Assembly (NCBI GenBank): GCA_015061905.1
Contig: SUVQ01000003.1
Coordinates: 124,001 to 188,000, forward strand
Length of the DNA: 64,000 nt
Reading direction: 5' to 3'
Source of the DNA: Verrucomicrobiota bacterium
GTDB taxonomy: Bacteria > Verrucomicrobiota > Verrucomicrobiia > Opitutales > UBA953
How positions within the stretch are numbered: the first letter of the stretch is position 1; every line of letters begins with the position of its first letter. Below the pieces are notes generated by a model. That model did no database searches. It was not told where the DNA came from and saw only the letters and a program-made list of their open reading frames with translations. The position numbers and the translations under genes were made by a program. Positions 33,159 through 41,299 of this stretch are shown piece by piece.

Positions 33159-36146
33159 ATGACATCCTCCGAAATTCGTCAGTCGTTTCTTGATTTCTTT
33201 AAATCGAAAGAGCACCAGATCGTGCCTTCGTCGAGCCTCATGCCGGACTCGCCGAACCTGCTTTTCACGAATGCGGGAATGAACCAATTCGTGCCGATTT
33301 TCCTCGGGCAAATTCCTTGTCCGTATCCGACGCATCGCGCCGCAGACACGCAAAAATGCATTCGCGCCGGAGGCAAGCATAACGACCTCGAAGACGTCGG
33401 CATGGACACGTATCACCACACATTTTTCGAAATGCTCGGAAACTGGTCTTACGGCAACTATTTCAAAAAAGAAGCCATTGCGTGGGCTTGGGAGCTGATC
33501 ACGGAGGTTTGGAAATTCCCGAAAGAACGCCTCTACGCGACCGTTTATTGCCCGGACAAATCCAAGGGCGATCCCGCCGAGTTTGACCAAGAAGCCTACG
33601 ATGCGTGGGAAAAACTCTTCGTTGCCGCCGGGCTTGACCCGAAAGTTCACATCGTTAACGGGAACAAAAAAGACAATTTCTGGATGATGGGCGACACGGG
33701 ACCCTGCGGTCCGTGCTCGGAGCTCCACATCGACCTTACGCCGAAGGGTGACACGGCGGGAACGCTCGTTAACGCCGGCTCGCCGCTTTGCATCGAAATC
33801 TGGAACCTCGTGTTCATGGAATTTAACGCGAATCCGGACGGCTCGTTTTCGCCGCTTCCCGCGAAAAACGTCGACACCGGAATGGGCTTTGAGCGCGCTG
33901 CGAGCATTATTCAATGCACGAAAAATTTCACCGATTTCACCGGTATCATTTCCAATTACGAAACGGACATTTTTGCGCCGATTTTCCGCGAAATCGAAAA
34001 ACTTTCCGGCAAAAAATACACGTCCACGCTTCCCGCCGCGGGAACGCAGGGCGCAAACGAACAGGAAAAAATCGACATCGCTTTCCGCGTCATCGCCGAC
34101 CACATTCGCACGCTTTCTTTTGCCATTGCCGACGGCATCGCTCCCGGCAACAGCGACCGCAACTACGTTCTGCGCCGCATTTTGCGCCGCGCCGTCCGCT
34201 ACGGGCGCACGCTCGGCTTCAAGGAACCGTTTTTCTACAAACTCGTCGACGTGCTCGCGGAAACGATGGGCGATGTCTTTCCGGAAATCCGTTCCCGCCG
34301 CGAGTTCGTGCGCGACACGATTCGCGTCGAAGAAGAAGCGTTTAACAAAACGCTCGATGCCGGGCTGACGATTTTTGAAGAAATTATTGCGCTGAAAAAT
34401 TCCGCCAAGGAATTGCGTATCGGAATTGCGGATACAATGAGCCTTTCCGAAGAAGCGCTCAAAGGCGGGAACGCAACACTCGCGAAAATCGCCGATCACA
34501 TGGCACTTAATATCGCGAAATTCGTTCTCGGCTTCGGCAAACCCGTCAACACCGAGCTTGCGCGCCGCATTTTCACGCGCTCCGATGTCAAAGCTCTTTA
34601 CACGAGCGCGCACGCCGTGCTCAACGCGCCGGAAGACAAAGACGCGCTCGCGAATTTCCGCGGCACGCTCGCAAACTTCCTCGCCGTCAGCACCGAGCTG
34701 AACGATGTTTTCAACGGAGAAGCGGCGTTCCTGCTTTACGATACTTACGGCTTCCCGCTCGACCTCACCGATCTCATGGCGCGGGAACGCGGCTACACGG
34801 TGGACGAAAACGCGTTCAACACGCTTATGACCGAGCAACGGGAACGCGCCCGCGCCGCGCAGAAAAAGCAGATCGTTACGCTTTCCGAAATTGAAACGAA
34901 GGACGCAACGGAATTTCTCGGCTACGAAACGCTTTCCGCCGAAGCGACGATTCTCGAAGTCGTTGACAACAAAGGAAAAATCGCCGTCATTCTCGACCGC
35001 ACGCCGTGCTACGCGGAAATGGGCGGGCAAGTCGGCGACACGGGAACGCTTTCCGCGCGCGGCAAGGCTTGGAAAATCGTCAACACGCAAAAGAGCGGGA
35101 ACGTGTTCCTGCATTTCGTGGAAGGCGAGGAACCGCCGCCCGTCGGCGCAAAAGCCGCCGTCGTGGTCGATGAAGTCCGCCGCCGCGCGATTGAGCGCAA
35201 CCATACGGCGACACACCTTTTGCACTTTGCGCTTCACAGCGTTGTCGGCAAAGACGTGGCGCAAAAAGGTTCTTTCGTTTCCGACGAAAAACTGACCTTC
35301 GACTTTAATTCCGCCGCGCTCACGCCTGCGCAAGTTTCCGCCGTTGAAAAGAAAGTGAACGAACTCGTGCTCGCCAACAGCGGGATTTCCTGGACGGAAA
35401 TTGCGCACGAACAGGCGAAGGAAAATGAAAATATTATCCAGTTCTTCGGCGATAAATACGGCGACGTTGTCCGCGTAATTCAGGTTGGCGGGAACGCGCA
35501 CGCGCTCGACGGCTATTCGATGGAACTTTGCGGCGGCACGCACGCGCGCGCTACGGGCGAACTCGGGCTTTTCCGCATCGTCAGCGAAAGTGCGATTGCT
35601 GCCGGTGTACGCCGAATTGAAGCCTGCACGGGAATGTCCGCCTACGCACACGGAGTCGAAGAAACGCAGTTGCTGAAAAAACTTTCCGAAAAAACGAAAA
35701 CGCCGATTGCGGATTTGCAGAAAAAATTCGAAGCGCTCATGGAAGAAAAATCCGCGCTTGAAAAGCAACTCGCGGCGGTGCGCCAAAAGGAACTCGCGCA
35801 GCTTGCGAACACACTTGTCGCGCAGGCAAAAGACACGGGAACGACCAAGCAAGTCGCCGCCGTCGTTCCCGCAACTTCGCCGAACGATTTGCGCGAAATC
35901 GCTTCGCAGCTCGTGAAAAATCTCGGCGAGAACGGCGTCGTCATTCTCGGTGCGGCGCTTGCTCCGGACAAAGTTTCCGTCGTTGCCGCCTGCGCTCCCG
36001 GCGCGGTGAAATCCGGCGTCGCGGCGGGCAAAATTGTTTCCGCGCTCTGCGGTAAGCTCGGCGGCAAAGGCGGCGGCAAGCCGGACTTTGCGATGGGCGG
36101 CGGGAAAGACGCTTCCGCGCTTCCCGGCGTTTTTGCCGAACTTTAA
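33159..36146 (+). CDS. alaS: Alanyl-tRNA synthetase with large insertion
   Basis: AlaS charges tRNA(Ala) and edits mischarged products. The 995-residue protein begins with the catalytic domain (EIRQSFLDFFKSKEHQ, FTNAGMNQFVP), has the editing motifs HTATHLLHF and CGGTHARATGELG, and ends with a DHHA1-like C-terminal domain (GGKDASALPGVFAEL). Usual length is about 870-880; about 105 extra residues lie at roughly 412-517 between the LDAGLTIFEEI helix and GEAAFLLYDTYGFPLDLT. The ATG at 33159 aligns with known N-termini; an upstream in-frame start is rejected. Confidence 0.96.
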   Translation: MTSSEIRQSFLDFFKSKEHQIVPSSSLMPDSPNLLFTNAGMNQFVPIFLGQIPCPYPTHRAADTQKCIRAGGKHNDLEDVGMDTYHHTFFEMLGNWSYGNYFKKEAIAWAWELITEVWKFPKERLYATVYCPDKSKGDPAEFDQEAYDAWEKLFVAAGLDPKVHIVNGNKKDNFWMMGDTGPCGPCSELHIDLTPKGDTAGTLVNAGSPLCIEIWNLVFMEFNANPDGSFSPLPAKNVDTGMGFERAASIIQCTKNFTDFTGIISNYETDIFAPIFREIEKLSGKKYTSTLPAAGTQGANEQEKIDIAFRVIADHIRTLSFAIADGIAPGNSDRNYVLRRILRRAVRYGRTLGFKEPFFYKLVDVLAETMGDVFPEIRSRREFVRDTIRVEEEAFNKTLDAGLTIFEEIIALKNSAKELRIGIADTMSLSEEALKGGNATLAKIADHMALNIAKFVLGFGKPVNTELARRIFTRSDVKALYTSAHAVLNAPEDKDALANFRGTLANFLAVSTELNDVFNGEAAFLLYDTYGFPLDLTDLMARERGYTVDENAFNTLMTEQRERARAAQKKQIVTLSEIETKDATEFLGYETLSAEATILEVVDNKGKIAVILDRTPCYAEMGGQVGDTGTLSARGKAWKIVNTQKSGNVFLHFVEGEEPPPVGAKAAVVVDEVRRRAIERNHTATHLLHFALHSVVGKDVAQKGSFVSDEKLTFDFNSAALTPAQVSAVEKKVNELVLANSGISWTEIAHEQAKENENIIQFFGDKYGDVVRVIQVGGNAHALDGYSMELCGGTHARATGELGLFRIVSESAIAAGVRRIEACTGMSAYAHGVEETQLLKKLSEKTKTPIADLQKKFEALMEEKSALEKQLAAVRQKELAQLANTLVAQAKDTGTTKQVAAVVPATSPNDLREIASQLVKNLGENGVVILGAALAPDKVSVVAACAPGAVKSGVAAGKIVSALCGKLGGKGGGKPDFAMGGGKDASALPGVFAEL

Positions 36147-36178
36147 AGAAATTCCTGCAAGTAGAGTTTTCGGGAGAG

Positions 36179-36262
36179 AAAAGAAGTCGTCGGGAGTAGT
36201 TGGTAACCGGTAACTGGGAGCTAGTAACTGGACGACTTCTTTAATCTTTCATCTTTAATTCT
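36179..36262 (+). terminator. Hairpin with word repeats after alaS
   Basis: AAAGAAGTCGTC at 36179-36190 pairs with GACGACTTCTTT at 36231-36242. The loop is made of GGTAACCGG, GTAACTGGGAG and TAGTAACTGG words, and CTTTAATCTTTCATCTTTAA follows. It probably ends alaS transcription; the loop resembles the other short-word repeat elements in this window. Confidence 0.6.
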
Positions 36263-36285
36263 AATCTTCATCTCCGATTCCCGCC

Positions 36286-37869
36286 ATGGAGGCAGAGTTT
36301 TACAGCGTTCCCGTGATGAGTTGTGCCGAGGCGAAAATTTTTGAGAAAAAATTTTTCTCCTCGCAAAATGCGGTAACGGAAAAATCGGCGATGGAAACGG
36401 CGGGAACGCGTGTCGGCGAAGCAATTTTGCGGGAATGCCGCCGCGAGCACCGCGATGTCAGCCGCTTGCTTGTCCTCGTCGGGAAAGGGCATAACGGCGG
36501 CGACGCGCTCATTGCGGCGAGCCGGATTTTTTCGAAAACTTCCTGCCGGGTCGGTGTTGTGATTTTCGCGGAAAGCGAAGAAAAATTAGCACCGCTGACG
36601 CGCGAGTTTCTGTCTCTTTTTTGCGCGACGGTTCCGGAAGAGAAACGTTTTGTCGAATTTGCGTCTTCGGGCACGCCGCTTTCTCCGCGCCTGCAAGCGT
36701 TTTCGGAGCATCCTCATGTTTTGATTGACGGGATTTTCGGACACAGTTTCCGTGCGCCGTTCCCGCCGGAAATTCGTAAATTTGCGGAAAAACTTTGCTC
36801 CGTGCGTTCCCGCGATTCGCTCGTTTGCAGCGTGGATTTGCCGTCAGGATTGAGTGATGATGCGGGCGAGGCGGATTTCGTCTTGCGCGCGGATTGGACG
36901 TTCCCGACCGGGATTTTGAAAACTCCGCTTCTTGAAAAAACGTATTTTTCGGGGCGCATTTTCCCGGTATGTATCGCATTTTCCGGATACGATAAGACAA
37001 AACTTTCCGTTGCGAACGAGGCGTATTTTCTGAGAAAAATTTTCGCTCCGCGTCCCGTTGTTTGCGATAAGCGCGATTTCGGGCACGTGCTGATTGTCGG
37101 CGGTTCGAGGACGATGCCGGGTGCCTTGTTGATGAATGTTTTGGCGGCGTTGCGCGCGGGCGCGGGGCTTGTCTCCGTAATTTGCCCGGAGCGCGTTCAG
37201 GCGGCGTTTGCGGCGCGCGCTCCCGGGGCAATGTGGATTCCCTGCCCGGAAAATGCGGATGGCGGATTGGATGCGCAAGCCGGGTTTGCGGAATTTGAGA
37301 AAATTTTGCCGCGGGTTTCGGCTGTGCTTTGCGGCTCAGGAATGGGAATTTCTGCCGGCGCGCAGGAGCTGATTCAAAAAACGGTAAAAGCGACGCCTTG
37401 CGAAATTCCGCTGATTCTTGATGCGGACGCGCTTCGCCCGGAAACCTTGCGCGCACTGCGGGAACGTAATGCGGAGGCGGGGAAAACGCTTCTCTTGCCG
37501 CACGCGGGAGAGTTTTCCCGCTTGGGCGGGAACGCGGAATCTCCGCGGCGTTTTTGTGCCGAACACTCGGTTTTGCTTGCTCTGAAAGGCGCGTGCACGC
37601 GTATCGTTTCTTCGGATACGGAGTGGCTGACGTTTTCGGGAACGCCGGCGTTGGCACGCGGAGGAAGCGGCGACGTGCTCGCGGGAATTGTCGCGGCGAT
37701 GTTTGCTTCGCCGGGAAATTTTGATGAAAATACAACGGCGGCGGAACGGCTTATTGCGGCGGTTGTCTGGCACGGGAACGCGGCACGCAAGCTTGCCGAC
37801 GAGCAGGGCGAGCGTTGCGCGGATATTTCCGCTTTGCCGGAGTTTTTGGGAAAAGTTTCGACGCTTTGA
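36286..37869 (+). CDS. nnr: Bifunctional NAD(P)H-hydrate epimerase/dehydratase
   Basis: Nnr repairs damaged NAD(P)H hydrates: the N-terminal YjeF_N domain epimerises the R form and the C-terminal YjeF_C domain dehydrates the S form with ADP. The 527-residue protein contains LVGKGHNGGDALIAA (about 62-76), VDLPSGLSDDAG near 185, then KRDFGHVLIVGGSRTMPGA near 265, LLPHAGEFSRL near 405 and ARGGSGDVLAGIVAAM near 455. Length and domain order are normal. It converges with the Bax-inhibitor gene across a strong terminator. Confidence 0.93.
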   Translation: MEAEFYSVPVMSCAEAKIFEKKFFSSQNAVTEKSAMETAGTRVGEAILRECRREHRDVSRLLVLVGKGHNGGDALIAASRIFSKTSCRVGVVIFAESEEKLAPLTREFLSLFCATVPEEKRFVEFASSGTPLSPRLQAFSEHPHVLIDGIFGHSFRAPFPPEIRKFAEKLCSVRSRDSLVCSVDLPSGLSDDAGEADFVLRADWTFPTGILKTPLLEKTYFSGRIFPVCIAFSGYDKTKLSVANEAYFLRKIFAPRPVVCDKRDFGHVLIVGGSRTMPGALLMNVLAALRAGAGLVSVICPERVQAAFAARAPGAMWIPCPENADGGLDAQAGFAEFEKILPRVSAVLCGSGMGISAGAQELIQKTVKATPCEIPLILDADALRPETLRALRERNAEAGKTLLLPHAGEFSRLGGNAESPRRFCAEHSVLLALKGACTRIVSSDTEWLTFSGTPALARGGSGDVLAGIVAAMFASPGNFDENTTAAERLIAAVVWHGNAARKLADEQGERCADISALPEFLGKVSTL

Positions 37870-38004
37870 ACGGCGGGAACGTTGTTTCGTTCCGTGTTTT
37901 CGTAAAACGGCAAAATCAAACAGCGAAGACAGGTGCGCGTAGCGTGGAGCCATGTTTTCGCCCCCTCAAGGAGCCGGAATACGCCTCTTGCGCGCAAAAG
38001 AAAA

Positions 38005-38045
38005 AAAAGAACGTTCCCGCAAATCAAAGGCGGGAACGTTCTTTT
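38005..38045. terminator. Bidirectional terminator, octamer inverted pair
   Basis: Bases 38005-38020 (AAAAGAACGTTCCCGC) pair perfectly with 38030-38045 across a 9-base loop. Each arm contains the dispersed octamer. A-rich sequence before and T-rich sequence after suit termination in both directions, matching the convergent genes nnr and the Bax-inhibitor-1 protein. Confidence 0.92.
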
Positions 38046-38066
38046 CTTCGAAAAAGGTTTTCGGCG

Positions 38067-38786
38067 TTATTCGCGGCGTTCTGCGAAAATCATAATCAGA
38101 TACCAGAACAGCGTGGCGATTCCGGCAAAGATGATTAGCGCGGCTCCGACGTGCTGGTCGGGGCGGAACTGCGTTTTCACCATCCAGGTTTGGTAAAGAA
38201 TCACGGCGGCGATGAAAACCGTCATCGCAATGACAAACCATGTGCCGATTCCGCCGAAGAACATCAGCAGAAGCATAGCACCGAGCGCGACGAAAAATCC
38301 GATGGAAATGAAGGCGCGCAGGAAGGAAAAATCCGTTTTCGTCATGAAAACCGTCGCCGTCAGCCCGCCGGCAAGGAGTAGCGTTGAAAGTGCTGCCGGC
38401 GCGACGATTTCGGAGAGCGCGGCTTCCTGCCCGAACTGATACATCAGAATATTCAGCATCGGCGCGAAGAGCAGGGCTTCCGCAAGCACGTAAACCCCGA
38501 GCCCGGCGAGTTGCGTTCCCGTCGAAACACCGCCGAAAGCCAGGCGGTTGGCAAGCATGGAAATGCCCCAAAACGCGGCGAGCACGAGGAGCCAGCCGAT
38601 GGAGCCGTTGCCGAAGAAAAGCCCGGTGAGCGGATTGACAATCGCCGGCGTCGCCAAAATTCCGGCGAGCAAAAGCCCGAAGACCGCGCAGGCGACGGCG
38701 ACCAGCAGGTAGGTTTTTCTGTAAAAATCGGCGCGGGTGGCAGGCGCGGCAGCCGCGACGACGAAGGGATTGGTGTAGGTATTCAT
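38067..38786 (-). CDS. Bax inhibitor-1/YccA family membrane protein
   Basis: A 239-residue membrane protein with seven hydrophobic segments. The family features ATRADFYRKTYLLVAVAC at the N-terminus, YVLAEALLFAPMLNI in the middle and ILYQTWMV then DQHVGAALIIF near the C-terminus are visible. The group includes YccA, a modulator of FtsH, and YetJ, a pH-sensitive calcium leak; which applies here is unknown. It converges with nnr and is divergent from the phosphofructokinase gene. Confidence 0.9.
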   Translation of the reverse strand: MNTYTNPFVVAAAAPATRADFYRKTYLLVAVACAVFGLLLAGILATPAIVNPLTGLFFGNGSIGWLLVLAAFWGISMLANRLAFGGVSTGTQLAGLGVYVLAEALLFAPMLNILMYQFGQEAALSEIVAPAALSTLLLAGGLTATVFMTKTDFSFLRAFISIGFFVALGAMLLLMFFGGIGTWFVIAMTVFIAAVILYQTWMVKTQFRPDQHVGAALIIFAGIATLFWYLIMIFAERRE

Positions 38787-38926
38787 AAATTTTTGAACGG
38801 AATTTTTGCAAGAAGCGTGCCGATGTGCAAGTTTCGTCTTCTCGGGGGCGTTTTGTGCGTTCCCGCCGGCGGTTTTTTTAAATAAAACTTGCCCGAACGT
38901 TCCCGCTGTAAGACAATTCAGCCACT

Positions 38927-40261
38927 ATGAGTTCTGTTTTCTGCAATAACGCTATTACCCCGGAAACGTTGATCGAAAACCTCGGTCCTTGCAAATTTCC
39001 CTCGCCTCTCAAAAAACTGCATTTCTCCGAAGAACTTTTCAAAACGGACAGCGACCGCATTCTCGCCGATATTACTTTCGCCGGCGCGATGAAGGCGGTT
39101 TGCGCCGGAGAACCCTTAGTTTCCTTCGAAGCGGCGGGACCGCGCGAAAATATTTTCTTTAATCCGTCCGATACGAAGGTCGGGATCGTTACCTGCGGCG
39201 GGCTTTGCCCGGGCTTGAACGACGTGATTCGAAACCTCGTCATGGGGCTTTATCACTCCTACGGCGTAACGCGCATTTACGGTTTCCGCTACGGCTATGA
39301 AGGGCTCGTTCCGCAGGGAAATCACGAGCCGATGTTGCTCGACCCGGATATCGTTTCCGATATTCACGCGCAGGGCGGCACCATGCTCGCCAGCTCGCGC
39401 GGGCAGCAGGATACACCGACAATCGTCGATACGCTCCAACGCATGGGGATTGATATTCTTTACGTCGTCGGCGGGGACGGCACTTTGCGCGCCGCCCGCG
39501 AAATTTCCGACGAGTGCAAGCTTCGCGGCTTGAAAAAATCCGTCATCGGCATCCCGAAAACCATCGACAACGACATCGTTTTGCTCGACAAAAGTTTCGG
39601 GTTTGAATCCGCCGTTTCCGAAGCCGTCAAAGTCATCAATTGCGCTCACGCGGAAGCAAAAGGCGCCCCGAACGGAATCGGGATCGTAAAACTCATGGGG
39701 CGCGACTCCGGCTTTATCGCCGCTTACGCATCGCTCGCGAGCTCGGAAGCTAACTTCGTGCTCATTCCGGAAGTGCCGCTCGTGCTCGACGGTCCGACGG
39801 GATTTCTCAACATGCTTCGCAAACGCATCGTTGAGCGCGGACACGCCGTTATCGTCGTCGCGGAAGGCGCCGGGCAAAATCTTTTCGACGGGGACGCCGG
39901 GCGCGACGCTTCCGGCAACAAGCTTCACAACGATATCGGGAAATATCTTCGCGACCGCATCAAGGCGGACATGAAGGAACACAGCGTCGATTGCACGATT
40001 AAATACATCGACCCGAGCTACATTATCCGAAGCATTCCGGCAAACGCTTACGACAACGCGTATTGCTCTCACTTGGCGCACAACGCCGTTCACGCCGGTA
40101 TGGCGGGGAAAACGGGAATGCTCGTTGCTATGTGCCACCGCGCGCACGTGCACTTGCCGCTTTCGCTCATCGCGAACAAGCGCAAAAAAGTCAATGTTAC
40201 GAGTGAGCTCTGGCGCGGTGTGCTCGAATGCACTGGGCAACCCGTTTCCTGGGGCGAATAA
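38927..40261 (+). CDS. ATP-type 6-phosphofructokinase (plant/trypanosome-like)
   Basis: The enzyme phosphorylates fructose 6-phosphate in glycolysis. The 444-residue protein has FFNPSDTKVGIVTCGGLCPG near 77-96, the phosphoryl-donor motif GGDGT (182-186), PKTIDND (210-216) and MGRDSGFIAA. Gly rather than Asp after GGD suggests ATP as donor, whereas the Lys in PKTIDND is shared with pyrophosphate-dependent enzymes; the plant and trypanosomatid ATP enzymes combine both. The donor should be tested because a membrane pyrophosphatase is encoded at 60.5 kb. Confidence 0.9.
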   Translation: MSSVFCNNAITPETLIENLGPCKFPSPLKKLHFSEELFKTDSDRILADITFAGAMKAVCAGEPLVSFEAAGPRENIFFNPSDTKVGIVTCGGLCPGLNDVIRNLVMGLYHSYGVTRIYGFRYGYEGLVPQGNHEPMLLDPDIVSDIHAQGGTMLASSRGQQDTPTIVDTLQRMGIDILYVVGGDGTLRAAREISDECKLRGLKKSVIGIPKTIDNDIVLLDKSFGFESAVSEAVKVINCAHAEAKGAPNGIGIVKLMGRDSGFIAAYASLASSEANFVLIPEVPLVLDGPTGFLNMLRKRIVERGHAVIVVAEGAGQNLFDGDAGRDASGNKLHNDIGKYLRDRIKADMKEHSVDCTIKYIDPSYIIRSIPANAYDNAYCSHLAHNAVHAGMAGKTGMLVAMCHRAHVHLPLSLIANKRKKVNVTSELWRGVLECTGQPVSWGE

Positions 40262-40273
40262 GAGCCTTCCGGG

Positions 40274-40315
40274 GCATAAAAAACAGCGGCGGGAACGTCG
40301 CTGTTTTTTTTATGC
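40274..40315 (+). terminator. Terminator after phosphofructokinase, octamer in loop
   Basis: GCATAAAAAACAGCG (40274-40288) pairs with CGCTGTTTTTTTTATGC (40299-40315) with two extra T residues. The loop GCGGGAACGT contains one octamer copy rather than an inverted pair. Confidence 0.85.
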
Positions 40316-40321
40316 GGACAA

Positions 40322-40450
40322 CTATTTTGTCGCGATGCGATAGATTTTGAGAATGTCGCCGGAAAAGAGTTTGCGAAAATTGCCTTGCGGGAACGCGTCG
40401 CTGCCTACGGATTTTTTTATCGTGTTTTTCTGCGGCTCCGTGAGCGCGTT
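40322..40450 (-). pseudogene. 3' remnant of an iron-type alcohol dehydrogenase gene
   Basis: On the minus strand this open frame reads NALTEPQK, then VGSDAF, then PQGNFRKLFSGDILKIYR and a short IATK tail before a TAG stop. The same PQGNFRKLFSGDILKIYR ends the complete alcohol dehydrogenase encoded at 47382-48581. Bases 40337-40392 match 47397-47452 at 55 of 56 positions. There is no start codon and the remainder of the gene is missing, so this is a recent partial duplicate rather than a gene. Confidence 0.85.
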
Positions 40451-40475
40451 TTAAGCCCCGCGATTCCTTGCGAGG
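40337..40475 (+). repeat. Left copy of direct repeat flanking the autotransporter block
   Basis: Module A (40337-40392) matches 47397-47452 at 55 of 56 bases. Module X (about 40406-40475, including CTGCGGCTCCGTGAG) matches 47279-47353 with several small differences. Both modules are in the same orientation at the two sites, but their order is A-X here and X-A on the right. Confidence 0.9.
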
Positions 40476-40482
40476 GTGTTTC

Positions 40483-40782
40483 CTAAATCTGTTTTCCGGG
40501 AAGCTCCGCTTTTTTCTGCCGGGCTCTCGCCGCTTGCCGGCGCAAAGCGGGGAGCTTCCGTTTTTTTGTCGCCGGATTCATCAGGTCCGTGCGCTTCCCC
40601 TGCGAAAAGTCCACACTCTCCGGATCAATATTAAATCCGAAATCCCGATTCAATTTCTCTATCACCGCAATCCGCGCAAACGCCGTAAAATTCTTCATGC
40701 TCTGGCACGACCGATAGATTTCGAGCACCTTTTTCGGCATCGATAAATTGAATCGCTCGGATGTTTGCGTGCTTTTGGACAT
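40483..40782 (-). CDS. Small ribbon-helix-helix-like regulator
   Basis: A 99-residue basic protein. The N-terminal ERFNLSMPKKVLEIYRSCQS followed by a helix FTAFARIAVIEKLNRDFG fits a ribbon-helix-helix (CopG/Arc-like) DNA-binding domain, although identity is weak; the C-terminal third is Lys/Arg-rich. The upstream region (40833-40880) contains a perfect inverted repeat that could be its operator. No octamer copies lie in the gene. It sits at the left end of the autotransporter block and could regulate that block; this is inference. Confidence 0.55.
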   Translation of the reverse strand: MSKSTQTSERFNLSMPKKVLEIYRSCQSMKNFTAFARIAVIEKLNRDFGFNIDPESVDFSQGKRTDLMNPATKKRKLPALRRQAARARQKKAELPGKQI

Positions 40783-40832
40783 TGCGCAAAGTCAAACCGC
40801 GTAGAGGGACTTTTTCCAAAAGAATGTATTTG

Positions 40833-40880
40833 ACCCTGCGCATAGTCTAACTATGATTTCCTCTAAACTCTGCGCAGGGT
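40833..40880. promoter_or_regulatory. Candidate operator: two nested palindromes
   Basis: ACCCTGCGCA (40833-40842) is the exact complement of TGCGCAGGGT (40871-40880), and between them CATAGT-CTA-ACTATG (40841-40855) is a second perfect palindrome. They lie 50-100 bases upstream of the regulator gene start at 40782 on the minus strand, where an autoregulatory operator would be expected. No promoter boxes can be assigned with confidence. Confidence 0.45.
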
Positions 40881-40900
40881 TGCGCGCTTCTAACAAAAGC

Positions 40901-40983
40901 CCCTAACAACGACATTGTCCGGATACACGCCCCCTTGTGCCGAGTTTCTCCGCTTCGGAGCTCCCGTAACTCCCCGGTTAGGC
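40901..40983 (+). other. Structured element with attC-like ends
   Basis: The ends CCCTAAC (40901-40907) and GTTAGGC (40977-40983) are complementary over six bases. Inside are potential hairpins: ACAACGACATTGT, CGGATACACGCCCCCTTGTG with CCG, and GAGTTTCTCCGCTTCGGAG with a distal AACTC. The ends resemble integron attC core sites, but the inner L sites of a true attC are not seen. It may instead be a structured RNA leader for the 71-residue gene that starts 32 bases later. Confidence 0.35.
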
Positions 40984-41014
40984 GGAAGGTTTAAAAGTAT
41001 GGTTATTGAAAGAT

Positions 41015-41230
41015 ATGGATAAACAAACGTTAGTTGAAGCGACTGCGAAGAAGCTGAAGAGCCTTGTTGAGAAAGAGGATTGTAATTACGAAAAAATCGT
41101 TGCGCTCTTGTCTACGGCAAAGCCTTGTCTTCGCGAATGCGTCAAGCCTGTGTATCAGGATTTGCTCTGCCAACACATGGCAAAAACTCTTGATTACACT
41201 GCATTCGTAGAAAAATTCCTTGCAGAATAA
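41015..41230 (+). CDS. Small hypothetical protein, 71 residues
   Basis: A short, charged, probably helical soluble protein with four cysteines (C27, C41, C45 and C55). Start ATG at 41015 has GAAAG at a suitable spacing upstream; an in-frame TTG at 41006 is less likely. A strong hairpin follows the stop codon. No family was recognised. It lies directly before the giant autotransporter gene, between the structured element and a terminator, which gives it its own transcription unit. Confidence 0.6.
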   Translation: MDKQTLVEATAKKLKSLVEKEDCNYEKIVALLSTAKPCLRECVKPVYQDLLCQHMAKTLDYTAFVEKFLAE

Positions 41231-41240
41231 ATCGCTCTCC

Positions 41241-41280
41241 GTCCAAGGGGTTTATATGCCCCTTGGACGTCTTCCTTTTA
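41241..41280 (+). terminator. Rho-independent terminator after the 71-residue gene
   Basis: GTCCAAGGGG (41241-41250) pairs perfectly with CCCCTTGGAC (41259-41268) across an 8-base loop, followed by a T-rich stretch. It stands 20 bases before the autotransporter start, so that gene must have little leader of its own or depend on readthrough. Confidence 0.85.
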
Positions 41281-41299
41281 CTTTCAACCGAATATTTTT

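Noticed and set aside
33144..35852. A 902-codon open frame antisense to alaS
   Set aside because: Arg/Phe/Val-rich composition without domain signal, fully inside a conserved gene; a by-product of strong third-position codon bias.
40631..40843. A 70-codon minus-strand frame overlapping the RHH-like gene
   Set aside because: It overlaps most of the better-supported regulator gene in another frame and covers the candidate operator.
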